Shown: positions 35,012-44,038, counted from the first letter of the stretch. The stretch is DNA of 64,000 nt from UMGS1994 sp944386155 (GCA_963931085.1 OZ006973.1:1302001-1366000), one strand, 5' to 3'. Numbers and translations: made by a program. The notes: generated by a model from the letters alone, not told the origin.

Positions 35012-35551
35012 TTAAATATCTACATATCCTATAAAAGGTAAATTCCTAAAACAATCTTTATAATCTAGTCCATATCCTACCACAAATTTATTCTCAATTT
35101 CAAATCCAATATAATCTGGTACTATATTTTTAACTCTTCTAGATTTTTTATCTAATAGAGTACATATTTTTAAGCTTTTTGGATTTCTTTTCTCTAAAAT
35201 ATCTTTTAAATAATATAAAGTATTTCCACTATCTATTATATCTTCTACTATAAGTACATTTCTGCCATTAATGTCAGACTCTAAATCTTTAATTATATTA
35301 ATATTTCCAGAACTTATTAATTCATCACCATAACTAGAGATTCTCATAAAATCAATTTCTAATTTATGATTATTTATTCTTTTCGTTAAATCAACTGTAA
35401 AAAATAATGACCCTTTCAATATACATATAACTAAAATATCTTTATTTAAATAATCATTTTGGATTTCTAAGGCAAGCTCGTCTATTCTTTTTTCAAGGTT
35501 TTCTTTTTCAATTAAAACTTTTATTTTATCCTTTACTTCTTCTACTTTCAT
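35012..35551 (-). CDS. hpt: Hypoxanthine phosphoribosyltransferase
   Basis: This protein salvages hypoxanthine and guanine to IMP and GMP using PRPP. The PRPP-binding motif is VLIVEDIIDSGNTL, the early GS loop is LKGSLFF, and MRISSYGD matches the flexible catalytic loop. VGYGLDY and the C-terminal RNLPFIGYV are typical of the family. 179 residues is the usual length. AAGGAGG precedes the ATG. It lies 11 bases upstream of the uvrC start, in the same direction. Confidence 0.95.
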   Translation of the reverse strand: MKVEEVKDKIKVLIEKENLEKRIDELALEIQNDYLNKDILVICILKGSLFFTVDLTKRINNHKLEIDFMRISSYGDELISSGNINIIKDLESDINGRNVLIVEDIIDSGNTLYYLKDILEKRNPKSLKICTLLDKKSRRVKNIVPDYIGFEIENKFVVGYGLDYKDCFRNLPFIGYVDI

Positions 35552-35672
35552 TTAGAAAGCCTCCTTATTAAATTAATTAAACTTTTTATTATCTATTTTT
35601 ATTATTCAATTTTAAAATAAAAATAGATAGAAACAAAATATTTATTTTCCCATCTATTTTCTATTTATTTTT

Positions 35673-36293
35673 TTATTCAACTTTTGTAATCTTAACTTCT
35701 GTTATAATCCCTGATGTCTCTATTGCTTCTACATTGTAAAGTTTATCTGGATCTGTATTATCTCTTAAAACATATAGCATATCATTTGAATCTTGTACTA
35801 CATCTTCTGAATTTTCCATATTTCCAGGTACACCTATTGTAGAATCTACTTCTTCAGTATAATTTTGTGTTACTGCGACAAATCTTCCTGGAACATCTAT
35901 ATGATTTGCATTATTTGAAATTACACCTTCAATTAATGCTTTGCACATTTGTCCACTTATATTATTTCCTGCATATACAGTAAATGCTATATTATATAAA
36001 TTTCTATCTTCTTCAGACATATTTTGAATTTCATTTACAAATTCTTGATTTTCTCCAGCAGGAACTACATTTTCTTCTGTAGTAGTATTTTCAGCTACAA
36101 TATTTTCTTGTGTAATTTCATTTGTAATAGCCGTATTTTCTGCAAGTCCTATAATATTTCCTTGAACTATATTATTAGATAAGTTCTTAGCTACAGTATT
36201 TTGCATATCTATATATGGTTTTAATGCTAAAAATATTAAAAAAGAAACTAATAAAATAAGTACTATTGTTAAAAATATAATAAACTTTTTCAT
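35673..36293 (-). CDS. Membrane-anchored extracytoplasmic protein, unknown
   Basis: 206 residues. MKKFIIFLTIVLILLVSFLIFLAL is an N-terminal anchor, followed by a low-complexity Asn/Thr/Glu linker (TEENVVPAGENQ) and a C-terminal domain of about 110 residues (LYNIAFTVYAGNNISGQMCKALIEGV onwards). No family is recognised. It is separated from hpt by an AT-rich hairpin near 35623-35665, so it is probably its own transcript. Confidence 0.6.
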   Translation of the reverse strand: MKKFIIFLTIVLILLVSFLIFLALKPYIDMQNTVAKNLSNNIVQGNIIGLAENTAITNEITQENIVAENTTTEENVVPAGENQEFVNEIQNMSEEDRNLYNIAFTVYAGNNISGQMCKALIEGVISNNANHIDVPGRFVAVTQNYTEEVDSTIGVPGNMENSEDVVQDSNDMLYVLRDNTDPDKLYNVEAIETSGIITEVKITKVE

Positions 36294-36393
36294 ATTAATA
36301 TCTCCTCTATTTCTTTTAAAATTGTACCATTTTTATGTATAAAAGTAAACTAAAATATATATCTTAGTTAATAAAAAGTGTATATTAGTAAAA

Positions 36394-36409
36394 CATATGT
36401 CACACTTTT
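36394..36409 (+). repeat. Solo copy of the IS481-like terminal sequence
   Basis: CATATGTCACACTTTT is identical to the left end of the insertion sequence remnant at 2613-2628. No transposase is nearby. It sits 21 bases upstream of the -35 of the glmS promoter. Confidence 0.5.
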
Positions 36410-36429
36410 TAATATTTAGTCTCTGCAAT

Positions 36430-36458
36430 TTGATTTTTTCCAAGTTTTATAGTAAGAT
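36430..36458 (+). promoter_or_regulatory. Promoter of the glmS transcript
   Basis: TTGATT (36430-36435), 17 bases, TAAGAT (36453-36458). Transcription from here includes the ribozyme. Confidence 0.7.
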
Positions 36459-36514
36459 ACTACTATATGTAAAAAATGTAGAAATATGTTTTAAGGAAGG
36501 AGGATTATTTTTAT

Positions 36515-36690
36515 TAAATTTAAAGCGCCAGGACATTTTTTATGTTGACGAGGTTAGAGTTTATCGAAATTTTCGGCGGATACTCTATGGTTTATTTTCG
36601 GATCATTATAAAAAATTCAAAAAATAGTAGTAATACTATAACAATAATTTTTTAATCGAAAATTACATTTTAGCATATAATATAAAAATA
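36515..36690 (+). ncRNA. glmS ribozyme (glucosamine-6-phosphate-activated self-cleaving riboswitch)
   Basis: The conserved core is plain: AGCGCCAGGACAT, then GTTGACGAGGTTAGAG, TTTATCGAAATTTTCGGCGG and ATACTCTATGG. This is the P1/P2/P2.1 pseudoknot core of the family. Cleavage is expected between A36524 and G36525. P2.1 is CGAAATTTTCG. The following AT-rich part to about 36690 should form P3/P4 and includes TTTTTTAATCGAAAA. When glucosamine-6-phosphate accumulates, the RNA cuts itself and the glmS mRNA is degraded. It lies 70 bases before the glmS ATG. The 3' limit is approximate. Confidence 0.93.
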
Positions 36691-36761
36691 TTAATTGTTT
36701 TACTTTTGTATTACGTTTAATATTTTAAGTCCCACAAAAAAGAAAAAAGGAGGCACTTTAT

Positions 36762-38609
36762 ATGTGTGGAATTGTAGGATACATAGGTAATAAAAAAGCA
36801 AAACCTATATTAATTAACGGACTTTTAAGACTTGAATATAGAGGTTATGATTCTGCTGGAATCGCTACTATAGAAAATGATAAAATTTCCGTTATAAAAA
36901 ACAAAGGAAGAGTTGCTGAACTTGATAAAGTTCCAGGAATAAATGATTTGCAAGGTACTATCGGAATTGCTCATACTAGATGGGCAACACATGGTAAACC
37001 TTCAACAGAAAACTCACACCCACATACTGATATGAGCAAACAAATTGCCGTTGTTCATAATGGTATTATTGAAAATTATAGTGAACTTAGAGAATTCTTA
37101 CAGAAAAACGGATATACTTTTTATTCTCAAACAGATACAGAAGTAATTCCTAATTTAATTCACTATTACTATGAAAAAGAATCAGAAAATGATAAAGAAT
37201 TAAAATTATTAAAGGCTGTACATAATACTTGTCAAGATTTAAAAGGAAGTTACGCATTAGAAATTATATCTTCTCTACTTCCAGATAAAATGATAGTAGT
37301 TAGAAAAGATAGTCCTTTAGTAATTGGAAAATCTGCAACTGAAAAATATATTAGTTCTGATATACCAGCTATCTTATCATATACAAAAGATTTTTATCTT
37401 TTAAATGATAATGAGTATGTCATACTTTCAAAAACTAATGCAGATTTTTATGATAAAGATTTAAACAAATTTAATAAACCTGTAGAAAATATTGCATGGA
37501 ATGCTGCAGCTGCTGAAAAAGAAGGTTATGCAGATTTTATGTTAAAAGAAATCTTTGAACAACCAAAATCAATAAGAGAAACAATTGGATCAAGGCTTAC
37601 TCAAGATGGTACATGTAATATAGAAGGTTTAAATTTTACAAAAGAATATTTAGAATCTTTAAATAGAATTTATATAGTAGCTTGTGGTACTGCAATGCAT
37701 GCAGGACTTGCAGGAAAAACTATAATAGAAAAATATTGTAACGTTCCTACTGAAGTAGATATCGCTTCAGAATTTAGATATAGAGATCCTCTAATCGATG
37801 AAAAAACATTAGTAATATTTATTAGTCAATCTGGTGAAACTGCAGATACTATAGCTGCTTTAAAACTTTCAAAAGCAAAAGGAGCAAAAACACTTGCTGT
37901 ATCTAATGTTATTGGAAGTTCTATTACAAGAGAAGCAGATTATACTATATATACTCATGCAGGGCCGGAAATAGCTGTTGCATCAACTAAAGCATATACT
38001 TCTCAAGTCGTTCTTTTAGCTATACTTGCAATTTATTTTGCAAAAGTTTTAGAAAATAAAAAATATGAAAATGAAATAAAAGAACTTTCTAGAGAAATTT
38101 TAGAACTTCCTTCTAAATTAGAAGAAGTATTAAAAAATGTTAAACCAATTAAAAAATTTGCTAAAAAAGTATACACTGAAAAAGATATGTTCTTTTTAGG
38201 AAGAGGTGTTGATTACACAGCAGCCTTAGAAGGATCATTGAAATTAAAAGAAATTTCTTACATCCACTCTGAAGCCTATGCTGCAGGAGAATTAAAACAT
38301 GGTCCTATAGCACTTATTGAAAATGGTGTTACTGTAATTGGTATTATGACAGATAAAAACTTAGTAGAAAAAACTATAAGTAATGTTCAAGAAGTTATTA
38401 CAAGAGGTGCAAAAACACTTATAATTTCAAATCAAGATTTAGGAGATCATAAATTTGATAATGTAGTTACTATCCCAGAAACCAACCCTCTTATTTCTCC
38501 TATTTTATCTATCGTACCACTACAATTATTTTCATATTATATTTCAAAAGAAAAAGGGTTAGATGTAGATAAACCAAGAAACTTAGCAAAATCTGTTACA
38601 GTTGAATAG
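36762..38609 (+). CDS. glmS: Glutamine-fructose-6-phosphate aminotransferase (isomerizing)
   Basis: This enzyme makes glucosamine-6-phosphate for cell-wall amino sugars from fructose-6-phosphate and glutamine. The N-terminal glutaminase domain starts MCGIVGY with Cys2 as nucleophile and has RWATHGKPS and HNGIIENY. Two SIS isomerase domains follow (ISQSGETADT near 365 and the EGSLKLKEISYIHSEAYAAGELKHGP block). It ends DKPRNLAKSVTVE, the conserved C-tail. 615 residues is normal. AAGGAGG precedes the ATG, and expression is controlled by the ribozyme upstream. Confidence 0.98.
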   Translation: MCGIVGYIGNKKAKPILINGLLRLEYRGYDSAGIATIENDKISVIKNKGRVAELDKVPGINDLQGTIGIAHTRWATHGKPSTENSHPHTDMSKQIAVVHNGIIENYSELREFLQKNGYTFYSQTDTEVIPNLIHYYYEKESENDKELKLLKAVHNTCQDLKGSYALEIISSLLPDKMIVVRKDSPLVIGKSATEKYISSDIPAILSYTKDFYLLNDNEYVILSKTNADFYDKDLNKFNKPVENIAWNAAAAEKEGYADFMLKEIFEQPKSIRETIGSRLTQDGTCNIEGLNFTKEYLESLNRIYIVACGTAMHAGLAGKTIIEKYCNVPTEVDIASEFRYRDPLIDEKTLVIFISQSGETADTIAALKLSKAKGAKTLAVSNVIGSSITREADYTIYTHAGPEIAVASTKAYTSQVVLLAILAIYFAKVLENKKYENEIKELSREILELPSKLEEVLKNVKPIKKFAKKVYTEKDMFFLGRGVDYTAALEGSLKLKEISYIHSEAYAAGELKHGPIALIENGVTVIGIMTDKNLVEKTISNVQEVITRGAKTLIISNQDLGDHKFDNVVTIPETNPLISPILSIVPLQLFSYYISKEKGLDVDKPRNLAKSVTVE

Positions 38610-38713
38610 TTTATTTGCAAAATAAAAAAAATTAAAAAATAAAAAGTATAAAATATAAATCAAAATTAAATTTTATTAAATATAAAAAAATCAAATCAAA
38701 AATCAAATTATAT

Positions 38714-38750
38714 AAGTGCAGACTTCTTGTCTGCACTATTTTTATTTTCT
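38714..38750 (+). terminator. glmS terminator
   Basis: AGTGCAGAC (38715-38723), TTCTT loop, GTCTGCACT (38729-38737), then a T-tract. Confidence 0.92.
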
Positions 38751-38860
38751 TTTTATTCCTTTCTATTTTATCTTTAATTTCTTTTTATTTTTACTTATTT
38801 TTAAAATTTATGCATAATTTAAATATTACTTACATATATTAATTTTAGGAGGATTAAAAT

Positions 38861-39142
38861 ATGCATGAAGAATTTGTAAAAGAATTTAAAATTCCAGAAC
38901 TTTCTGAAGAAGATTATGATAAAGAAATTATAAAAGGAATACTTGAATCTAAAGAAGCTTTATTAAACGCTCACAAAAATTTTGAATACGCTGAAGGAGA
39001 ACTTATTGATTATTACACATATAAAATAAAGTCTGAACAGGCTAAAATTGATTATCTTTTAAAAAAAGCTAAGAATAAAAAATTAGTTCTTACCTCTACT
39101 GAAGTAAGAACTATTTATAAAGAATTAAATTATGCATATTAA
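38861..39142 (+). CDS. DUF2508-like small protein (YaaL type)
   Basis: 93 residues, all helical. The core ALLNAHKNFEYAEGELIDYYTYKIKSEQ then AKIDYLLKKAKNKK fits DUF2508/YaaL (a helix with ELIDYxxYxxxAxxxxYxYLLKKAK). In other Firmicutes these small proteins are often encoded near recR; here it stands alone. TAGGAGG precedes the ATG. The role is unknown. Confidence 0.65.
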   Translation: MHEEFVKEFKIPELSEEDYDKEIIKGILESKEALLNAHKNFEYAEGELIDYYTYKIKSEQAKIDYLLKKAKNKKLVLTSTEVRTIYKELNYAY

Positions 39143-39201
39143 ATAAATAAAATTTATAATATTTAAATATTTTATCTAATTTTTTTACTTAAACTGGATA
39201 A

Positions 39202-40293
39202 TTATTTATTATCTTCATATTCAGCATTAGAAGAATCAAATAATTTTTTAAATTTAACAAATGCTTTTGAAACACCTTTTTTATTAGAAATTAACATAGA
39301 ATTTTCTTTATTTATCTTCTCTATTTTTCTTTCTATTTTATAATAACAATCTAAACTATATTTTTCAAAGAAATTATCCTCTGCCTCACATGAAATAGCA
39401 ATCAACTTCTTGTATTTTACTATTTCTTCTCTTAATTGTTCTAAACTTTCAATACTCTTTGATTTTGCCATTTTCTTATTAAAATAACATTGGCATAATT
39501 CTTTTTGAATTTTAGTATAAGAAAATCTGATAGATTTAGAATATCTATTTACTTTATCTCTTAATTTTGCTTTTGATTCTTCTTTTACTCTTCTATCAAA
39601 CAAAATCTTTCTATCTATATTAGTTATTCTCTTTTTAGCTTCATACATTAAATCTGTATTTTTCATGATACTATAATAACTAGTTTCATTGCACTTATCT
39701 ATAAAAGATTTTTTAAAATCATCTGTACTATTTATTATAGATTGAACTAAATAATTTTCTCCTGCAATAAACATCATTTGCCTAATTATATTTGTAATAG
39801 CAGGATATTGCATACTTATAGAATTTATCTCAACACCATAAGCATTTACTTTTTCTTCTTTTTTATCTAATAGAGTACTTAATATATATTGAATTCCAGC
39901 TTCATTAAAAGCCACTCCCGCAATTTTTGATTCGTTAAATCTACAAAGTCCAAGCTTATGAATCCTATTTTTCTTATTTCTTACTTCTTGTACTTTACAA
40001 ATACATTCTCTTAAAATATCTTCATTATTTTCAGAAAGCTCTATACTTCTATCTATATATAAAGACATATTTTTATAAATGTAATTTGCTTTTGGAGTAC
40101 CTGACTTAATATCAGATAAATACATATCTGTATTTATAAGTTTCATATAAATTTCTTCATATTTAATTCCATATGTTTCAAATCTATCAGCTATTTTTTG
40201 TGATACTTTTTTTACTAAATCCTCTTTTTTCTTAAAATCTAACTTTTCTAGATTTGTTATTCCCATCTTTTTTAAGATTCTTTTAGATCTCAT
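39202..40293 (-). CDS. 363-residue helical protein, unknown
   Basis: This Lys/Glu/Ile-rich cytoplasmic protein has no membrane segment. A relatively conserved-looking patch is SKIAGVAFNEAGIQYILSTLL near 123-143, with helical stretches around it that may form coiled coils. No family is recognised. It runs opposite to its neighbours and has no close operon partner. Only a weak ribosome binding site is visible before the ATG at 40293. Confidence 0.55.
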   Translation of the reverse strand: MRSKRILKKMGITNLEKLDFKKKEDLVKKVSQKIADRFETYGIKYEEIYMKLINTDMYLSDIKSGTPKANYIYKNMSLYIDRSIELSENNEDILRECICKVQEVRNKKNRIHKLGLCRFNESKIAGVAFNEAGIQYILSTLLDKKEEKVNAYGVEINSISMQYPAITNIIRQMMFIAGENYLVQSIINSTDDFKKSFIDKCNETSYYSIMKNTDLMYEAKKRITNIDRKILFDRRVKEESKAKLRDKVNRYSKSIRFSYTKIQKELCQCYFNKKMAKSKSIESLEQLREEIVKYKKLIAISCEAEDNFFEKYSLDCYYKIERKIEKINKENSMLISNKKGVSKAFVKFKKLFDSSNAEYEDNK

Positions 40294-40467
40294 ATTATTA
40301 CTCCATTAAATCATAAAATATATAAATATAATATCATATATTTAATAATTATATTATTACATTTTTGTAACAAAACAATATTTTTTATATTACATACTAA
40401 ATTTCTATTTAATTTTCTTTTTAGTAGGTATTCTTTTCCCTGTTTTACGTAAATTTCCGCATTTTGC

Positions 40468-40496
40468 TTGATTAATCAATTTTTTTATGTTAAAAT
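40468..40496 (+). promoter_or_regulatory. Promoter of the T-box leader
   Basis: TTGATT (40468-40473), 17 bases, TAAAAT (40491-40496). Confidence 0.7.
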
Positions 40497-40559
40497 ATTT
40501 AACTATAGAAAAGAAAAAATGTTCTAAAAATAAAAGTAAATTACAAAAAATAAATAGCA

Positions 40560-40779
40560 ATGATAAGAGACTAGTAATAAATTATTTTTTATATAGAGAG
40601 TTTGTGGCTGGTGTAAACAAACTAAAAAAGATTTATGAATCTACTCTTTAGCTTTTAGTCTAATAAACTAAACCAGTTATGCAGGTTAAAGCATTAAGAG
40701 ATACTTAAAAATATAAATTTAAGTAATAAAGGTGGTACCGCGATATATTCGTCCTTGCAGTTTTGCAAGGACGTTTTTT
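40560..40779 (+). promoter_or_regulatory. T-box riboswitch, serine-type
   Basis: The invariant AAAGGTGGTACCGCG (40728-40742) marks the antiterminator. CGTCCTTGCA (40750-40759) and TGCAAGGACG (40764-40773) plus TTTTTT form the terminator. Stem I is closed by AGAGT (40597-40601) with ACTCT (40643-40647). The codon just before that strand is UCU (40640-40642) followed by A, a Ser specifier, and serS lies downstream. Uncharged tRNA-Ser would switch the leader to antitermination. The genes between the T-box and serS are dcd-DUF1653 and DUF1653, so they share this control unless another promoter exists. Confidence 0.93.
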
Positions 40780-40824
40780 ATATTATTTGATATTTCTTTA
40801 CTACTTAAAAAGGAAGGATTTTAT

Positions 40825-41712
40825 ATGATTCTAAATGGAAATGATATTAAAAAACTTATTGAAGAAGAAAATCTTATCGAAAATTATGACACATTAAATA
40901 TTGGATCATCTTCTATTGATTTATCTATAAGTAATAAAATTTTAGTAATGAAAAAAAGCTTTAAACAGATAGATTTATCAGATCCTGATCTTTCAGATAA
41001 GATGTATGAAGAGCTTGATATTACTAATTCATATTCATTAAAACCTAAAGAATGTATATTTGTAATACTTAATGAGAAAATTAATATGCCAAAAAATATG
41101 ATTGGACACATTCGTCCAAGGACTTCTCTATCGAGACTTGGATTATATATTAATTTTCAACACATAAATAGTGGCTATTCAGGAATATTAAATCTAGAAC
41201 TATATAATATGTCACCTAATACTTTCAAAATAACACCTTCTCTTCGTATAGGACAGCTTGTTATAGAAGAATTAACAGATGGTATTACTGATGATTTACT
41301 TTATCCAAATGAAAAAACGGCAATGTATCAAAACGAAGACGGAAAGACTGGATCTAAAATATATGCAGATTATATTGGAAAAGTATTTAGACATTTTAAA
41401 GGAAATTATTATTTTATAGAAAATATTAGTACAGATTCAGAAACTAAAGAAGATGTAATAGTATATAGACCTCTATACCCTAGAGATGATTCTATGCTTT
41501 GGACAAGACCTGCAAAAATGTTTTTTGAGGAAGTAGATCAAAATAGAAAAGATAACATAACAGGACAAAAACATAGATTTGAACTTGCTAAAGACTTAAC
41601 AATAGATTATACAAAACAATCTAAAAAAGATTTTATAAAAGAAGCCGAAAACTCCAAAAACACTACTGAATCTAATAATAAACATTCTAAATTTAAAGTA
41701 AAAATAAAGTAA
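40825..41712 (+). CDS. dCTP deaminase/dUTPase-fold protein fused to DUF1653
   Basis: The protein has 295 residues from the ATG at 40825 (AGGAAGG upstream). Residues 1-175 resemble dCTP deaminase: NIGSSSIDLSIS, GHIRPRTSLSRLGLYI, HINSGYSGILNLELYN with the catalytic-type Glu, and LRIGQLVIEEL. Residues 183-245 are a DUF1653 domain (GKVFRHFKGNYYFIENI through LWTRPAKMFFEEV). The Lys/Asn-rich C-terminus is likely disordered. A deaminase-fold domain joined to DUF1653 is unusual to me. It could hydrolyse or sense pyrimidine nucleotides. It is the first gene after the serine T-box. Confidence 0.82.
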   Translation: MILNGNDIKKLIEEENLIENYDTLNIGSSSIDLSISNKILVMKKSFKQIDLSDPDLSDKMYEELDITNSYSLKPKECIFVILNEKINMPKNMIGHIRPRTSLSRLGLYINFQHINSGYSGILNLELYNMSPNTFKITPSLRIGQLVIEELTDGITDDLLYPNEKTAMYQNEDGKTGSKIYADYIGKVFRHFKGNYYFIENISTDSETKEDVIVYRPLYPRDDSMLWTRPAKMFFEEVDQNRKDNITGQKHRFELAKDLTIDYTKQSKKDFIKEAENSKNTTESNNKHSKFKVKIK

Positions 41713-41771
41713 AATACAAACTAGTATTAACTAATATTAATAAATACAAATAATTTAAAAGGAGAATTATT

Positions 41772-42008
41772 ATGGAAAAAGTTGAAGTTGGAAAAAAATA
41801 CAGACATTTCAAAGGACACATAATTGAAGTATTGTGTATTGCTAAACATTCGGAAACCTTAGAAAATATGGTAGTATACAAACACTTAGGATCTAATGAA
41901 TATTGGGTAAGACCTGAAAAAATGTTTTTAGAAGATGATGATGTAAGTGCTAGACCTGATAATAAAACTGGTCAAAAACATAGATTTGAACTTTATGAAG
42001 AAAATTAA
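41772..42008 (+). CDS. DUF1653 protein
   Basis: 78 residues, one DUF1653 domain: GKKYRHFKGHIIEVLCIAKHSETLENMVVYKHL through WVRPEKMFLEDDD. Its sequence parallels the C-terminal domain of the preceding protein, including the following NKTGQKHRFEL versus NITGQKHRFEL. One probably arose by duplication and fusion of the other. AGGAGAAT lies before the ATG. The function of DUF1653 is unknown. Confidence 0.85.
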   Translation: MEKVEVGKKYRHFKGHIIEVLCIAKHSETLENMVVYKHLGSNEYWVRPEKMFLEDDDVSARPDNKTGQKHRFELYEEN

Positions 42009-42112
42009 ATTTAATATTTAATAATCAGTAATTAATATTCGGTAATTAATAAAAAATAAATAATTACTAAAGTATTAAATAAAAAAATAATAGATATATA
42101 GGAGGAATTTAT

Positions 42113-43402
42113 ATGATAGACATTAAATTTTTAAGAGAACACCCTGATGTTGTTAAACAAAACATCAAAAACAAATTTCAAGATCACAAATTACATTTAG
42201 TAGATGAAGTTTTAGAACTTGATGGAAAAAACAGAGAAGCAAAATTAAAAGGTGATGAATTAAGAAGTAAGAGAAATGCATTAAGTGCTCAAATTGGAAG
42301 CTTAATGAAAGAAGGAAAAAAAGACGAAGCAGAACAAATTAAAGCTGAAGTACAAAATATAAATAATGAACTTGCTGAAAACGAAAAATTAGAACAAGAA
42401 TATGATGTAGCTGTTACAGACATAATGATGAAAATACCAAATATTATGCACGAATCTGTACCAATCGGAAAAGATGATTCAGAAAATGTTGAAGTTGAAA
42501 AATTTGGTGAACCAGTTGTTCCACCATATGAAATACCATACCATACAGATATTATGGAAAGTCTAGATGGAATAGATTTAGATTCTGCTCGTAGAGTCGC
42601 AGGAAATGGATTTTATTATTTAACAGGAAATATCGCAAGACTTCACTCTGCTATATTATCTTATGCAAGAGATTTTATGATAAATAAAGGATTTACTTAC
42701 TGTATTCCACCTTATATGATAAGAAGCGATGTTGTAACTGGAGTTATGAGCTTTGAAGAAATGGATGCAATGATGTATAAAATCGAAGGTGAAGATTTAT
42801 ATCTAATTGGAACTAGTGAACATTCTATGATTGGTAAATTTAAAGGTCAAATATTAAATAAAGCTGATTTACCTTATACTATGACATCTTATTCTCCATG
42901 TTTTAGAAAAGAAAAAGGTGCTCATGGAATTGAAGAACGTGGTGTATATAGAATTCATCAATTTGAAAAACAAGAAATGATCGTTGTTTGTGAACCAGAA
43001 GAAAGTTATGAATGGTATGATAAATTATGGAGCTACACTGTAGAACTATTTAGAAGTATGGAAATACCAGTAAGAACTCTTGAATGTTGCAGTGGCGATT
43101 TAGCAGACCTTAAATCAAAAAGTGTTGATGTTGAAGCATGGAGTCCAAGACAACAAAAATATTTCGAAGTTGGAAGTTGCTCTAATTTAACAGATGCTCA
43201 AGCAAGAAGACTTGGTATTAGAATTAAAGGTGAAAAAGGAAATTATTATGCACATACTTTAAATAACACTGTAGTTGCTCCACCTCGTATGTTAATTGCA
43301 TTCCTAGAAAATCACTACCAAGAAGATGGTACAATTACAATTCCTGAAGTTTTATGGCCATATATGGGTGGAACTAAAGAATTAAAACCTAAAAAGAAAT
43401 AA
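42113..43402 (+). CDS. serS: Seryl-tRNA synthetase
   Basis: This enzyme charges tRNA-Ser. Residues 1-110 form the N-terminal coiled-coil arm that grips the long variable arm of tRNA-Ser (ELDGKNREAKLKGDELRSKR). The class II catalytic core follows with motif 2 CFRKEKGAHGIEERGVYRIHQF and motif 3 NNTVVAPPRMLIAFLENH. 429 residues is normal. AGGAGGAAT lies before the ATG. The gene is under the serine T-box 1.4 kb upstream and ends at a hairpin terminator. Confidence 0.97.
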   Translation: MIDIKFLREHPDVVKQNIKNKFQDHKLHLVDEVLELDGKNREAKLKGDELRSKRNALSAQIGSLMKEGKKDEAEQIKAEVQNINNELAENEKLEQEYDVAVTDIMMKIPNIMHESVPIGKDDSENVEVEKFGEPVVPPYEIPYHTDIMESLDGIDLDSARRVAGNGFYYLTGNIARLHSAILSYARDFMINKGFTYCIPPYMIRSDVVTGVMSFEEMDAMMYKIEGEDLYLIGTSEHSMIGKFKGQILNKADLPYTMTSYSPCFRKEKGAHGIEERGVYRIHQFEKQEMIVVCEPEESYEWYDKLWSYTVELFRSMEIPVRTLECCSGDLADLKSKSVDVEAWSPRQQKYFEVGSCSNLTDAQARRLGIRIKGEKGNYYAHTLNNTVVAPPRMLIAFLENHYQEDGTITIPEVLWPYMGGTKELKPKKK

Positions 43403-43481
43403 AAATAATTTAAATTTAAACTTAAATAAAAATAGCTATAACTACATTATATTTAAAATATTATAATTGTAGTAATACAAA

Positions 43482-43520
43482 AATGAATCTATAAGTATAT
43501 TTATAGATTCATTTTTTATT
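43482..43520 (+). terminator. serS terminator
   Basis: AATGAATCTATAA (43482-43494) pairs with TTATAGATTCATT (43501-43513), followed by T-rich sequence. Confidence 0.9.
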
Positions 43521-43574
43521 TATTTCATAGCTTTTTTCTTATACAACAATTTTAGATTTTAAAAAATTATAAAT

Positions 43575-43617
43575 AAAAAAATAAACCCCTTTGCAGGGGA
43601 AAGACTCTAAGTCTTTT
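43575..43617 (-). terminator. Tandem hairpin terminator of the 83-residue gene
   Basis: On the minus strand AAAGACT-TAG-AGTCTTT is followed by CCCCT-GCA-AAGGGG-type pairing (43586-43599) and a TTTATTTTTTT tract. Confidence 0.85.
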
Positions 43618-43628
43618 TTAGTCGAGTT

Positions 43629-43880
43629 CTAGCTAGAAAGTCCCTCAAAAACGTATGCCCCATCGGCATTTTTCCTAAGAGGACTTAGCTGGCTCGAGTG
43701 CGAATCTATAAGATATGCAAACATCTGCCCATCTCTTTGGAAAACCGCACTTCTTTCAGCATCTGCCTTAGTAAAGTTTATGATGTTAAACTGATACCCC
43801 CTACCAAGATATGAAAAGCCAAACGTTTTGAGATTCTCGATAGCCTTCCTAAGTTCTTGGTCTTCCCTATAAACCTTCAT
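43629..43880 (-). CDS. 83-residue protein of unknown function, atypical base composition
   Basis: An N-terminal helix (EDQELRKAIENLKTFGF) is followed by probable beta strands (YQFNIINFTKADAERSAVFQRDGQMFAYLID). No membrane segment, no family recognised. Codons such as GCC, CTC and GGC are frequent compared with neighbours. Promoter at 43980-44008, leader of about 90 bases, AAAGG ribosome binding site and a tandem terminator show an independent unit between serS and ysxC. Confidence 0.55.
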   Translation of the reverse strand: MKVYREDQELRKAIENLKTFGFSYLGRGYQFNIINFTKADAERSAVFQRDGQMFAYLIDSHSSQLSPLRKNADGAYVFEGLSS

Positions 43881-43979
43881 CTTTAACCTTTCTACTGGAC
43901 TTTTTTACAAGACATTTCCCGTTACGTAGAGATAAACATTTAATGTCCCTTCTCTATTTTCTTAATCGACTTGCTTAAA

Positions 43980-44008
43980 ATTATACCATAATTCCTATTT
44001 TATGTAAA
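43980..44008 (-). promoter_or_regulatory. Sigma-A promoter of the 83-residue gene
   Basis: On the minus strand TTTACA, 17 bases, TATAAT. Its -35 abuts the -35 of the divergent ysxC promoter. Confidence 0.8.
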
Positions 44009-44009
44009 A

Positions 44010-44038
44010 TTGCTCTATCTATATATTTGTGTTATAAT
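44010..44038 (+). promoter_or_regulatory. Sigma-A promoter of ysxC
   Basis: TTGCTC (44010-44015), 17 bases, TATAAT (44033-44038) with extended TGTGT. Confidence 0.75.

Noticed and set aside
36397..36627. Apparent 76-codon plus-strand frame before glmS
   Set aside because: It has no start codon in a suitable place after the ribosome-binding-like sequence and lies on the glmS ribozyme core, whose conserved words explain the unusual composition.
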